DNA from: Falsiruegeria litorea R37
Lineage (GTDB): Bacteria > Pseudomonadota > Alphaproteobacteria > Rhodobacterales > Rhodobacteraceae
Assembly: GCF_900172225.1 (NCBI RefSeq)
Contig: NZ_FWFO01000001.1
Coordinates: 1,054,001 to 1,118,000, forward strand
Direction: 5' to 3'
DNA length: 64,000 nucleotides
The notes beneath the pieces were generated by a model that searched no databases, was not told the origin of the DNA, and saw only the letters and a program-made list of their open reading frames with translations. The stretch's first letter is position 1. Each line of letters begins with the position of its first letter. Both the position numbers and the translations under genes were made by a program. Positions 1 through 8,516 of this stretch are shown here, piece by piece.

Positions 1-669
1 GGGCGGCTGATGGAAAAGACCTTTGCCTGGTTCGAAAAGCGTGGCGTCAGCCTGTCGCGGACCGGATCTGACCGCGAATACGCAGGCAAGGTCGAAGGGA
101 TCGACAACGTCCAGCTGGTGCTGCTGTCGGCGGGTGAAATCCCGCGTGAGCTGGCCGCGGGGCGCATTCATCTGGGTGTGACCGGTGCAGATCTCGTGCA
201 CGAGAAGCTGCCCCGTTGGGAGCAACAGGTCGAAGAGATCGCACCGCTTGGTTTTGGCCAGGCCGACCTGATCATTGCGGTGCCAAGCTGTTGGGTTGAC
301 GTGGACACGCTAGATGACCTGGACGCCGCCGCGACCGCATTTCGCGAGGTGCACGGCCACCGGATGCGGATTGCCACCAAGTATCACCGTCTGGTGCGCG
401 AGTTTCTGACCGACAGCGGCGTGGCCGATTTCGCGCTGGTCGATAGTCAGGGCGCGACCGAAGGGACGGTGGCCAATGAAACGGCTGAGGGGATCGCCGA
501 TATCACCTCGACCGGGGAAACCTTGCGGGCCAATCACCTCAAGATCCTGTCAGATGGCTTGATTCTGCGGTCTCAGGCGACGCTGTGGCGCAGCCGTGAG
601 GCGCAGTATTCAGCACAAGACAGGGCCACACTGGAAACCCTGCTGGACATGTTCGACAGCGTCCGTTGA
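1..669 (+). CDS. hisG: ATP phosphoribosyltransferase catalytic subunit HisG, short form, 5' end cut by the window
   Basis: Catalyses the first step of histidine synthesis, joining ATP and PRPP. The reading frame is open from base 1, with Gly-Arg-Leu before the first internal Met at base 10. This matches the usual KGRLMEKT start of alphaproteobacterial HisG, so about 8-10 residues lie outside the window. The type-2 periplasmic-binding fold region is recognisable (GVTGADLV near residue 60 and the GATEGTVANETAEGIADI-like PRPP-binding segment near residue 150). At about 230 residues it is the short HisG form, which lacks the C-terminal regulatory domain and needs HisZ. I infer that hisZ lies just upstream. 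It runs convergently into the cupin gene with a 19-base gap. Confidence 0.95.
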   Translation, partial: GRLMEKTFAWFEKRGVSLSRTGSDREYAGKVEGIDNVQLVLLSAGEIPRELAAGRIHLGVTGADLVHEKLPRWEQQVEEIAPLGFGQADLIIAVPSCWVDVDTLDDLDAAATAFREVHGHRMRIATKYHRLVREFLTDSGVADFALVDSQGATEGTVANETAEGIADITSTGETLRANHLKILSDGLILRSQATLWRSREAQYSAQDRATLETLLDMFDSVR

Positions 670-688
670 CCGGTGCGTTGGGTCGCTG

Positions 689-1144
689 TCAAAGCGGTGG
701 CCCAACGAACTCTTGGCAATGCGCCTCGGCGATCCGGGCCATTTCGTCGGGCGTCAGAGCCTCGGCCTGCAATGCGGTATGAAAGGCGCGGAACATTGCC
801 TCGACCTGAAGCGCGGGGGAAAAGATATAGCGCAGCCGTCCGGGCGTATCGCCCACGTTCTTGAATGCATGAACCGTGCCGCGCGGAACAAAGGCCACAT
901 CGCCCGGTGACATTCGGTGCAACTGACCATCGATTTCGACGTCGAATTCGCCTTCAAGGAAAAAGAACGTCTCGTCTTGTTGGTGGTGGATATGGCGACC
1001 GGGACCTACACCCGGATGAACGATATCCTCGAATACCTCCATCGTGCCGCCAGTTTGATCGCCGGTCAGCAAGATGCGCAGGGTGATGGCACCGGGAAAA
1101 TCCAGTGTTTCGGCATCGGCAAATGAGGTCTTGGCAGGGGTCAT
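689..1144 (-). CDS. Single-domain cupin protein
   Basis: A 151-residue small beta-barrel protein. Cupin motif 1 is seen around GRHIHHQQDETFFFLEGE, with two His and one Glu as likely metal ligands. Motif 2 is around PRGTVHAFKNVG, with the third His. Substrate and reaction cannot be told from sequence; such proteins include dioxygenases, sugar isomerases and small-molecule binding proteins. The frame is open further upstream to 1234, but the Met at 1144 starts the natural domain and the upstream residues do not look conserved. It reads in the same direction as the DUF1127 gene upstream, with a 59-base gap. Confidence 0.8.
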   Translation of the reverse strand: MTPAKTSFADAETLDFPGAITLRILLTGDQTGGTMEVFEDIVHPGVGPGRHIHHQQDETFFFLEGEFDVEIDGQLHRMSPGDVAFVPRGTVHAFKNVGDTPGRLRYIFSPALQVEAMFRAFHTALQAEALTPDEMARIAEAHCQEFVGPPL

Positions 1145-1203
1145 GGCGGTCTCGTCTCGGCTGCTGCGAACGCTGTTAAACCATAGCGAAATGCCACTGT
1201 CTG

Positions 1204-1533
1204 TCAGGATCGAAACCCCTGCGCGGGCGCACACGCGCTGTGCGGTTCACATTCCGATGAGAGGTTTCTGGGAACATGGACCTTCAAAGGCGTGCGATCG
1301 GAAACCCAGACTTCGAAACTTGCGCAGTCGCGCAGGTGGTCTCGGGTGAAACCTAGATCAGGTAGCAAATGCGGCGAGGTGCAAGCAAGCCGAAGCAGAT
1401 CTTGTTCGATCCGAATATTTGTACGTGTACTGCGCCTAGGGTGTATAAAATGAACCCCTCTCAATCGCTGCTCCAATGCGCGTAGAATGTCGGGGATCCA
1501 GGGGCGATTTTGTGATTTTATCATTGAAAACAT
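1204..1533 (-). CDS. DUF1127-like small protein
   Basis: A 109-residue basic protein. The stretch LLRLACTSPHLLPDLGFTRD (about residues 46-65) resembles the DUF1127 (YjiS) pattern of a leucine-rich helix ending in L-x-D-I/L-G-x-T/S-R. DUF1127 proteins are short arginine-rich proteins; some bind RNA and affect phosphate or carbon metabolism in Rhizobiales, but no role is known for this one. The start is well supported by a strong GGAGG ribosome-binding site five bases before the ATG. It is divergent from the LysR gene at 1639 with a 105-base gap, so it may be that regulator's target (inference). The domain match is moderate, so the protein could be of a different small family. Confidence 0.65.
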   Translation of the reverse strand: MFSMIKSQNRPWIPDILRALEQRLRGVHFIHPRRSTRTNIRIEQDLLRLACTSPHLLPDLGFTRDHLRDCASFEVWVSDRTPLKVHVPRNLSSECEPHSACAPAQGFRS

Positions 1534-1638
1534 GGAAACCTCCGCATCGTCAAAACAAGGTTATGGCAATGCCAGGGTTGATATCAAACCAAGCTTTCTC
1601 CTATTTAGGATCAGGAAAAGTATTCCATTGGAGAGTTC

Positions 1639-2538
1639 ATGCTCCCACCGCTAAATGCTTTGCGCGCTTTTGAGGCTGCCGCGCGTCATGGTGGCTATAT
1701 CGACGCCGCCGACGAGCTTTGCGTGACACGCGGGGCCGTCAGTCGACATGTGAAACTGCTTGAAGAGCACCTGGGAGTGGCTCTTTTCAGACGCAACCAT
1801 CGGGGTGTTGAACTGACGCAAGCTGGCCAAGCGTTGTTACCGGAACTGACTGACGCCTTTGCTCAGATCGGGCGGGCAACACAAAAGGTTTCAACGGCGG
1901 CCAACGAACTGCGGATCATCTGTCCCCCGGGGCTTTCCATCCGTTGGCTGTTTCCCAGGCTGCAAGGGTTTCGAGAACAGCATCCAGACATCCATGTGCG
2001 TCTGACGACCGAATTTTACGGCGACCGTGGGTTTGATCCCGCCGAACATGATGTGGGCATTTCACTGGAACATTGGCCGGGGCGTTCATCGACTATCAAG
2101 GCGCTGTTCCTGTTCCCAATGTCGTTGGTTCCGGCCTGTGCTCCTGCGCTTTTGGACCATGGGGCACCGTTATCTGGACCGTCTGATTTGGCGCGTCACC
2201 CTTTGTTGCACGAAAGTGCGAAACGCGAGGATTGGGCCACTTGGGTCGAGAGCTTTGGTGTTGATGGCATTGATGTGCAAACTGGCGAGGTTTTCCCCAA
2301 CCTTGATATGGCGACAAAGGCGGCTGTTCTGGGGGCAGGGGTCGCGATGGTCGACCCGTTGCTGTGCGCAGAAGAGTTGGAAAGTGGTCTGCTGGTGTGC
2401 CCGTTTCCGGACATGGTGTGCGGCACCCAGTATGGAGGTTACGCATTGATTGCAGCGCAAGAGGCTTGGGATGTCCCCAAAGTCCGAGCGTTTCGAAACT
2501 GGGCCGTTGAACATGCGCCAAAGCCTGCCGTTGGTTAG
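1639..2538 (+). CDS. LysR-family transcriptional regulator, GcvA-like
   Basis: A 299-residue regulator. The winged helix-turn-helix is at residues 1-60 (LNALRAFEAAARHGGYIDAA, then RGAVSRHVKLLEEHLGVALF), followed by a periplasmic-binding-like effector domain from about residue 90. Wording such as PPLNALRAFEAAARHGG and the pattern of the effector domain place it with GcvA-type regulators. The ATG is preceded by GGAGAG at a suitable distance. It is divergent from the DUF1127 gene and convergent with the AraC gene (7-base gap). The effector is unknown. Confidence 0.9.
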   Translation: MLPPLNALRAFEAAARHGGYIDAADELCVTRGAVSRHVKLLEEHLGVALFRRNHRGVELTQAGQALLPELTDAFAQIGRATQKVSTAANELRIICPPGLSIRWLFPRLQGFREQHPDIHVRLTTEFYGDRGFDPAEHDVGISLEHWPGRSSTIKALFLFPMSLVPACAPALLDHGAPLSGPSDLARHPLLHESAKREDWATWVESFGVDGIDVQTGEVFPNLDMATKAAVLGAGVAMVDPLLCAEELESGLLVCPFPDMVCGTQYGGYALIAAQEAWDVPKVRAFRNWAVEHAPKPAVG

Positions 2539-2545
2539 CTGGCGG

Positions 2546-3550
2546 TCAGCCTCTATCCGCCGCAATTCGCGAAAGGCGATATTCCTGCGGCGTCTTGCCA
2601 GTTTGCGACCGAAAAAAACGCGCAAAATGTGACTGATCCGAATAGCCCACACTTTGCCCAATTTCAGAAATGGACAGGGTGGTGTCTGCCAAATTCTGCT
2701 GAGCGATCTCTATCTTCAACCTCTTGAGTTCACGTGCCGCAGTTGTCTGGTGGAGCCGCAACGCGGCTTCTAGGCGCCGCTGATCCAAGCCCAGGGCCTG
2801 GGCCAAATCCCGAGCGTTGAGTTTTCCGTCCCACAGCAAGGGGCGCGCTGCGCTGCGCAAGGCGGCCACGATCGACATATCCGGTTCTTTTGCGGTGGGT
2901 GGTGGCAAGCCCGCGCTTGCACGCAATTCCAACTGGGCATTCAGCCAATCCGATGGAAATGAAATCGTAAGCGCCGGATCTTCGGTCCGTGCAAGGCGCA
3001 CCCCCATGAAACCGCGCGGCACAGCTTGGGGATAGGCAGTCTCTACCAGCACATCCTGAGGCATCCAGGCCGACCCCATGGCCATTTGCAAAAGCCGCAA
3101 ATGCAGCGCGATGCCGAAGCCGTCGACTTGAACGGGGGGATTGTCTGTTTGAACCAATCGGCTGACACCGTATCGGGCCCGGTCCGCCTGAACGGTCAGC
3201 GCATGTTTAACCGAGCTCGATTCTTGCGGCACCTGCATCAAATAGTTGATCAAAAACCCACCTACAGCAGTTGATGCCGTTGCCGCCGCCGCGATAGGGG
3301 GCCAAGTGCTCAGATCAAATTTCTGGCCGACCTCACTCCCCAGATGGGGTGTTCGGGAAAGGTCTGCCAATGCATTGCACAGGCCGTAAACAATCTCGGC
3401 ATGCACTGTTGCGGTTGGGTCCAGCAACATTTGCTGGTTCAGACCCAAGGTCGCAAGGGCTGGCCTTGGGTCAACGCCCGAGCGTGCCACGTGCTCAACA
3501 AAGGGTTGAACCAATATCAATCGAATGAAGCCGTCGTGAGAGCGAGGCAT
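2546..3550 (-). CDS. AraC-family transcriptional regulator with arabinose-binding-like N-terminal domain
   Basis: A 334-residue protein. Residues 1-200 fit the N-terminal ligand-binding domain of OruR/ArgR-type AraC regulators (Arabinose_bd, PF12625). The C-terminal 100 residues hold two helix-turn-helix motifs ending in the AraC signature (ISEIGQSVGYSDQSHFARFF, then RSQTGKTPQEYR). It is divergently oriented to the exported amidohydrolase gene at 3710. A perfect 11-base inverted repeat lies in the 159-base gap, which makes control of the amidohydrolase and of itself the simplest hypothesis. The ligand is unknown. Confidence 0.9.
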   Translation of the reverse strand: MPRSHDGFIRLILVQPFVEHVARSGVDPRPALATLGLNQQMLLDPTATVHAEIVYGLCNALADLSRTPHLGSEVGQKFDLSTWPPIAAAATASTAVGGFLINYLMQVPQESSSVKHALTVQADRARYGVSRLVQTDNPPVQVDGFGIALHLRLLQMAMGSAWMPQDVLVETAYPQAVPRGFMGVRLARTEDPALTISFPSDWLNAQLELRASAGLPPPTAKEPDMSIVAALRSAARPLLWDGKLNARDLAQALGLDQRRLEAALRLHQTTAARELKRLKIEIAQQNLADTTLSISEIGQSVGYSDQSHFARFFRSQTGKTPQEYRLSRIAADRG

Positions 3551-3605
3551 GGCGGTCGTCCGTTCAAATACGTTTGGTCAGTATTGCACAGTTTTCGCGC
3601 AAACT

Positions 3606-3654
3606 TCGGCCAGTTTCTTTGGTTTTGTTGCTCCGGCGGGTGAAAACTGGCCGA
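3606..3654. promoter_or_regulatory. Inverted repeat between araC-type gene and amidohydrolase, candidate operator
   Basis: TCGGCCAGTTT at 3606-3616 is the exact reverse complement of AAACTGGCCGA at 3644-3654. The arms are 27 bases apart (38 bases centre to centre). The repeat lies in the only intergenic space shared by the divergent AraC gene (start 3550) and amidohydrolase (start 3710). An AraC-family dimer binding two half-sites would fit. A transcript hairpin is the alternative. Confidence 0.5.
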
Positions 3655-3709
3655 TATGTTCAATTCAAAGGTGCTAATATTCAAGTAACTAAATGAATTG
3701 GAGGGAAAT

Positions 3710-5098
3710 ATGATTCGAAGACTGGCCTTTGCTGCGATGTCCACCGCACTCTCGTTTTCCGCTTATGCCGCGCATGCGCAGGACGATGCCCCCGCCCAAA
3801 CTCTCTTTACCAATGTTCATGTCTTCGACGGCGTGAACGAGGCCCGGATCGAGAACGCCAGCGTTCTGGTCGAGGGCAATCTGATCAAGTCCGTTTCAAC
3901 CGAAGCGATTGATGCACCCAACGCCACCATGATTGACGGGGGCGGGCGGACGTTGACGCCTGGATTTATAGAGAACCACGCGCACCTGATGCTGATGGGC
4001 CCGTCATTGTCAGCAATGGAGGCCAACACGACCTGGGAAGACTTTGGTATTCATGGCACGCGTATGGCCGAGATGTACCTTATGCAGGGGTTTACAACCG
4101 TGAGAGATGCCGGAGGTGCCAATGGTGGCCTTCGCCGTGCAATCGACTCGGGTCAGATCGCAGGGCCTAGATTTTATCCGTCTGGAGCCTTTCTTGGAAC
4201 GCGTGGCGGTCACGCTGACTTTGCAACCTTCACCTCACCGCCGGGTGGGTCTACGAATTTTGGTCGCTTGAATTTGTCACAGGAAATCACTGGTGTTGAT
4301 GATGTGTACGTGTATGGGCGCAACAACTTCCGCATGGGGGCCACCCAACTGAAATTCATGATCTCGGGCGGTGTGGTGTCAGCATTTGATCCCTGGCAGC
4401 TGTTGGCCGGTGCTCCTGAGGAAATCGCAGCAGCCGTACAAGTTGCCAGCGAATACGAGAGCTATGTGATGGCCCATGCCTATCGCAAAGAAGCGATTAT
4501 GAATGCGCTCAATGCGGGCGTCATGTCGATTGAGCACGGGTTTTCGTTCGATTGTGACATCGCGGAGGTGATGGTTGAAAAAGGCGCTTATATCACGACC
4601 AACTTAACGGCTTTCGATCCCGGTCTTTTGGATGTCCCCGCCGTCAAGAATCAGCCGTCCAGTCTGGCAAAAGCAAAATCAGCTTCTGCCACGTTCGCAA
4701 ACTACATTCCCAACATGAAGAAGTGTCCTGTACCGCGAGGTTTTCAAACAGACTGTGTCGGTTCGGTTGAGGCCTGCAATATTCAAGTCGCCTATGAAAA
4801 GCATCTCAACAACGAGTTTTTTGGCCCGTTTCAGTCGATGATTACTTTGACATCAATCGGCGGTGAAATCGCGCAGCTTAGCGGCAACTTTATGAACCCA
4901 TACCCTGACGCGAAACTCGGCGTCATCGAAGAGGGGGCTTATGCCGATATTTTGCTGATTGACGGCAATCCGCTTGAGGACTTCACGGTGGTGGGGACAG
5001 GTGACAAATGGTTTGGCGCGGATCCGCGCCCCGAAAGCCCCGAAACCATTCGGCTGATCATGAAAGACGGCGTGGTCTACAAGAACACGCTGAACTGA
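3710..5098 (+). CDS. Exported amidohydrolase family protein (imidazolonepropionase/prolidase-like)
   Basis: A 462-residue secreted metal-dependent hydrolase. Residues 1-24 form a Sec signal peptide ending AAHAQ. The first metal motif HAHLM is near residue 95 in PGFIENHAHLM. Further likely ligands are a Lys in LKFMISGG, His in VMAHAYRKEA and SIEHGFSF, and Asp in FQTDCVG. The C-terminal KLGVIEEGAYADILLIDGNP segment is typical of the family. The substrate is unknown; characterised relatives cleave Xaa-Pro or Xaa-Arg dipeptides, ochratoxin or organophosphates. The start at 3710 is chosen over an in-frame TTG at 3698 because GGAGGG (3699-3704) sits just before it. It is probably controlled by the divergent AraC regulator. 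Confidence 0.88.
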   Translation: MIRRLAFAAMSTALSFSAYAAHAQDDAPAQTLFTNVHVFDGVNEARIENASVLVEGNLIKSVSTEAIDAPNATMIDGGGRTLTPGFIENHAHLMLMGPSLSAMEANTTWEDFGIHGTRMAEMYLMQGFTTVRDAGGANGGLRRAIDSGQIAGPRFYPSGAFLGTRGGHADFATFTSPPGGSTNFGRLNLSQEITGVDDVYVYGRNNFRMGATQLKFMISGGVVSAFDPWQLLAGAPEEIAAAVQVASEYESYVMAHAYRKEAIMNALNAGVMSIEHGFSFDCDIAEVMVEKGAYITTNLTAFDPGLLDVPAVKNQPSSLAKAKSASATFANYIPNMKKCPVPRGFQTDCVGSVEACNIQVAYEKHLNNEFFGPFQSMITLTSIGGEIAQLSGNFMNPYPDAKLGVIEEGAYADILLIDGNPLEDFTVVGTGDKWFGADPRPESPETIRLIMKDGVVYKNTLN

Positions 5099-5125
5099 TC
5101 CCGCTGACCCAATCCCGCTGACCCA
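5098..5125 (+). repeat. 14-bp tandem duplication after the amidohydrolase stop
   Basis: ATCCCGCTGACCCA occurs twice head to tail (5098-5111 and 5112-5125), followed by a further ATCCC. The first unit begins on the last base of the stop codon. It looks like a replication-slippage duplication with no evident function. Confidence 0.7.
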
Positions 5126-5186
5126 ATCCCTCGGTGCGGCGTGGGCATTTCGGTGTCTGCGCCGCGCCACTGACAGGACGTGAGAT

Positions 5187-5936
5187 ATGCTTAAGTTTCT
5201 TTCCCTGAGTGTGCTGCTGCTTGGCGCGACTGTTGCCCATGCTGAACGCGGGATGCTGGATTGGGCGGATCTGATTGATGAGGCCGCCCAAAGCTATGAA
5301 GACCCCTATCGGGATCTGAGCGCGGAACAGCTCACGGCACTGGTAGAAGTTGCGACCATGCAGTCGCAGTTGGCGGCAACCTTGGACGATGATCAGCGGA
5401 GCGAGCTAACGCAGCGCCTGACTGATGTAAAAGTTGCATTTGCCGAGGATGGAATTGATGCCGATTGGCTTATTGCGCAGCGTTGGGTCGTGGCCGAGCG
5501 TCGGCGGAATGCGGCCTGGGCCGGGGATCAGGCTGTGGATGGTCAGACTGTAACCCTGGGGGGCTATGCCATCCCGGCACCTGCGGATCAGGATGGGGTT
5601 CCCACTCTGTATCTGGTGCCCGAGCGCGGCATGTGCAGCCACATGCCTCCGCCTCCGCCGAACCAGATGGTGCGCGTGCGCCTGGTCGGCGATTGGCGAC
5701 CTAAGACCATCTATGAACCCGTACGTCTGACGGGGCAGATGACTGTCGTACCGACCGAGCGTGAGGTCATTGTTGTTGACGGGCCTGTGCGCATGCAAGC
5801 TGCGTTCACGATGGAGGCGATCGAGGTTGAGCCGCTGGCATTCACGGGCCAGACATCTGCAGAAGGCAACGCTTGGGCGGAGCAGATGGCACAGCGGTTG
5901 CGTGGAGTTAAAGGGCAGGACTTGAATGAAAACTAG
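5187..5936 (+). CDS. Exported DUF3299 family protein
   Basis: A 249-residue protein with an N-terminal signal peptide (cleavage likely after AHA at residue 19). The central segment LGGYAIPAP, followed by LYLVPERGMCSHMPPPPPNQ, is characteristic of DUF3299, in which a Cys and His precede a Pro-rich PPPNQ run. DUF3299 proteins are periplasmic and of unknown function. It overlaps the porin gene downstream by 11 bases, so the two are almost certainly translated from one message. This suggests a role at the cell envelope alongside the porin (inference). Confidence 0.85.
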   Translation: MLKFLSLSVLLLGATVAHAERGMLDWADLIDEAAQSYEDPYRDLSAEQLTALVEVATMQSQLAATLDDDQRSELTQRLTDVKVAFAEDGIDADWLIAQRWVVAERRRNAAWAGDQAVDGQTVTLGGYAIPAPADQDGVPTLYLVPERGMCSHMPPPPPNQMVRVRLVGDWRPKTIYEPVRLTGQMTVVPTEREVIVVDGPVRMQAAFTMEAIEVEPLAFTGQTSAEGNAWAEQMAQRLRGVKGQDLNEN

Positions 5937-7110
5937 GATTTCCGCAGTCGTGGCCCTGTTGGTGTGGTCGGCCGTTCCAGCGATCGCGCAAAGCGGAGGA
6001 TTGAACGGTCCCTCCTCGGTCGGGGCAGAGCTGGATGGCGACGGGCTGACCGCCCCGCAGTATCGCTCTACCTTTCCAAAGAACGTGGTGCCGGGGTGGT
6101 TTGCCTGGAAGGACCGTCTCGCGGAAAAGGGGTTTCGCTTCAGCATCGACTATTTGACCCTTGGCCAGTCGTCGGATTCGAATGTGGGCAATGGTCGTGC
6201 AGGCGGCGGTATTGCGCGGTTCTATGGGGCTTGGCAGGCGACGGAACAGGGGTCCCTGACCTTCAAGATAGAGCATCGCCACGCCTATGGCACAGTCGCT
6301 CCGCAGTTTCTGGGCCTGAACGGGGGCGCCTTGTCGATCACGGGCACGGCGTTCAATGACAACGGAACCATGCTGACGAACCTGTTCTGGACGCAGCGAG
6401 CTGCCAATGGAAATTGGACGCTGCAATTCGGCCAGATCGACGTCACTGATTTTGTGGATGTCTATGGTCTGGTCAGCCCCTACACCGGGTTTCAAAACCT
6501 TGCGTTCAACACCAACCCGACGATCAACGCGCCAAACCCTGGGCTGGGAATCGCGGGCGGCGTCAAGCTGGGGTCGAATTTCTATGCGGTGGCCAGCGTG
6601 GCCGATGCCAATGCCGACCCCACCAATCCGGATTTTGACGTCTTCAGCCATGGCAATCTCTTCAAGAGCCTCGAGATCGGCTATACCTCGGGCTTTGACC
6701 GGATCTATTTCGATAACGTGCATATGACGTTGTGGCATGCGGATGCCGCAGATGATGGCAGCCGGGCCGAGGATTACGGCGCGGCCTTTTCTGCCGCCTG
6801 GTTCATCGACAACCAGTGGATGCCGTTTGTGCGGGCCGGCTGGGCCAAAGGCACGGCTGCGCTCTACGAGCGATCATTTTCGACCGGGATCGGATATTAT
6901 GGGCGCAACACCGACTTGGCGGGGGTGGGGCTTAACTGGGCTGAGGCCCGAGGGGGTCCAGGGACGCAGTTCACGACCGAGCTGTTCTACCGGTTCTCGA
7001 TCTCTCCGAATTTCCAGATCACGCCGTCGCTGCAATACATCGACAACCCTTTGACCTCAGCTCAGAGCGGGTTTGCCATTTTGGGGCTGCGGGCGCGGGT
7101 CGTCTTCTGA
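5926..7110 (+). CDS. OprB-like carbohydrate-selective outer membrane porin
   Basis: A 394-residue outer membrane beta-barrel protein. A signal peptide ends at AIAQ (about residue 22). The rest alternates hydrophobic and polar residues as in transmembrane beta strands and ends in Phe, the usual barrel-assembly signal. Local wording (NVVPGWFAWKDRLAEKGF, IARFYGAW, the NAPNPGLGIAGGV region) fits the OprB/carbohydrate porin family. These porins let sugars or other small solutes cross the outer membrane; the solute here is unknown. It starts inside the end of the DUF3299 gene. Confidence 0.85.
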   Translation: MKTRISAVVALLVWSAVPAIAQSGGLNGPSSVGAELDGDGLTAPQYRSTFPKNVVPGWFAWKDRLAEKGFRFSIDYLTLGQSSDSNVGNGRAGGGIARFYGAWQATEQGSLTFKIEHRHAYGTVAPQFLGLNGGALSITGTAFNDNGTMLTNLFWTQRAANGNWTLQFGQIDVTDFVDVYGLVSPYTGFQNLAFNTNPTINAPNPGLGIAGGVKLGSNFYAVASVADANADPTNPDFDVFSHGNLFKSLEIGYTSGFDRIYFDNVHMTLWHADAADDGSRAEDYGAAFSAAWFIDNQWMPFVRAGWAKGTAALYERSFSTGIGYYGRNTDLAGVGLNWAEARGGPGTQFTTELFYRFSISPNFQITPSLQYIDNPLTSAQSGFAILGLRARVVF

Positions 7111-7273
7111 CGCTATTCGGAGTCAAGTTTTCTTTGGTTTCTGCATGCTCTCACCCTGACACTGCGGTATTAAGAACACGCTGTAGTATTCTGTAATTAT
7201 GTGACTTCCTTTGAGGCCCCTAAATTGTTAACGGTTCCTCAATAAAAAAATACAAAGGCAGGCATACAGGCAG

Positions 7274-8341
7274 ATGAAAACGGGCTTTCGTGGCACGTTC
7301 GTCATTTCCTGGTCGCAAACAGATCTCGACGGCCTTGAGGCTGCTCCGCTGGATTCGCTTTCGGTGGGTGCGGTGTGGTCGTGGCACGGTGAGGCAGTGC
7401 GCGTGGATGGACCCACGGGGCTGTTGCGATTGGATCATGCGGACGGTGAAGATGCGCTTCGGAAACGGGCTGCACGCAAAGTGCGGCGCATGGTGGGCGC
7501 GGCGGTACAACACAGATCGGACATCGACGAGATCGAGTTCGACGAACCCTTGGCGGATCAAAGCTTTGTCGTCACCAATGGAGCGCAGAGTTATACTGTC
7601 ACGGTGATTGACCCTGAAAACGGGGCAGCGCCACTGTTGATGTTTTTGGATCAAATTCCCCCGCGCAATACGGACCTGTGGGTCGTGCATCACTCGCTGT
7701 CGCCGCCGACACAACCGGTGCATGCGGACACCAGCGGGCGCGGGGTCATCTGTTTCACGCCGGGCACGCGCATCGCGACGCCGACAGGCCCCCGCCTGGT
7801 CGAAGAGCTGCGCGAAGGTGACAAAGTGCAGACCCGAGACAGCGGACCGCAGCAGATCCAATGGATTGGTCATCGCCGAATGAGTGGTGCGCGCCTTTTT
7901 GTCATGCCCAAACTGCGACCTGTGCGCCTGCGGATGGGGGCCTTGGGCATCGACCGCCCGGATGCCGAACTGTTGGTGTCGCCCGAGCATCGGATGTTGG
8001 TGAAGGGCGCTGCGGCACAGGCGTTGTTCAACACCTCTGAGGTGCTGGTGCCTGCCCGAGAGCTGGTGAATGGCTCGACCATTTCAGTGGATCTGACGGT
8101 GCGTCAGGTGACCTATATCCACCTGCTGTTGCCCAGCCATCAGATCCTGTGGGCCAATGGTGTGGAAACCGAAAGCTTCCACCCTGCAAATGCGGCTTTG
8201 ACCTCGCTCACGGATGAGGATAGGGCGCGGCTTCTGGGACAGATGCCGGGTCTTGAAACCGACCCATACAGCTATGGCTCTTTTGCCCGCCGCAATCTGA
8301 CGGACACGGAATCTGCGCTGTTGCGGCACGAGGCGGCTTGA
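7274..8341 (+). CDS. Hint-domain protein, solo (Hint_2 type)
   Basis: A 355-residue protein. A Hint (hedgehog/intein) self-processing fold spans about residues 155-305. It opens with Cys in ICFTPGTRIATPTG (block A), has a SPEHRML segment matching the His-containing block B, and closes with ILWANGVETESFHPAN. The N-terminal 150 residues are not recognised. No C-terminal extein or toxin is present beyond about 50 residues, so cleavage or lipid transfer at the Cys is more likely than splicing. Proteins like this are numerous in Roseobacter genomes and have no established role. A second Hint protein lies at 62805-63587. Confidence 0.82.
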   Translation: MKTGFRGTFVISWSQTDLDGLEAAPLDSLSVGAVWSWHGEAVRVDGPTGLLRLDHADGEDALRKRAARKVRRMVGAAVQHRSDIDEIEFDEPLADQSFVVTNGAQSYTVTVIDPENGAAPLLMFLDQIPPRNTDLWVVHHSLSPPTQPVHADTSGRGVICFTPGTRIATPTGPRLVEELREGDKVQTRDSGPQQIQWIGHRRMSGARLFVMPKLRPVRLRMGALGIDRPDAELLVSPEHRMLVKGAAAQALFNTSEVLVPARELVNGSTISVDLTVRQVTYIHLLLPSHQILWANGVETESFHPANAALTSLTDEDRARLLGQMPGLETDPYSYGSFARRNLTDTESALLRHEAA

Positions 8342-8367
8342 GCGCCAAGAAAACTTGCCAACTGTTG

Positions 8368-8395
8368 TTGACTCTGGGGGCCGCGCGGATATAAG
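8368..8395 (+). promoter_or_regulatory. Putative sigma-70-type promoter for rpsD
   Basis: TTGACT (8368-8373) and TATAAG (8390-8395) are separated by 16 bases, about 120 bases before the rpsD start. CCGCGC and GCGCGG (8381-8386 and 8395-8400) flank the -10 element as a perfect inverted repeat, which could also bind a regulator. Confidence 0.6.
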
Positions 8396-8516
8396 CGCGG
8401 CTTCATTGGTGTTGGTGGCCCTCGCAAGGGGATCCCTGTCATGTCTGCAAAGGCAAGAGGACAACGCCCTTCATAGCAGCCCACCAGGGCCGCGACCCTA
8501 ACGAAGGAGATCAGCC

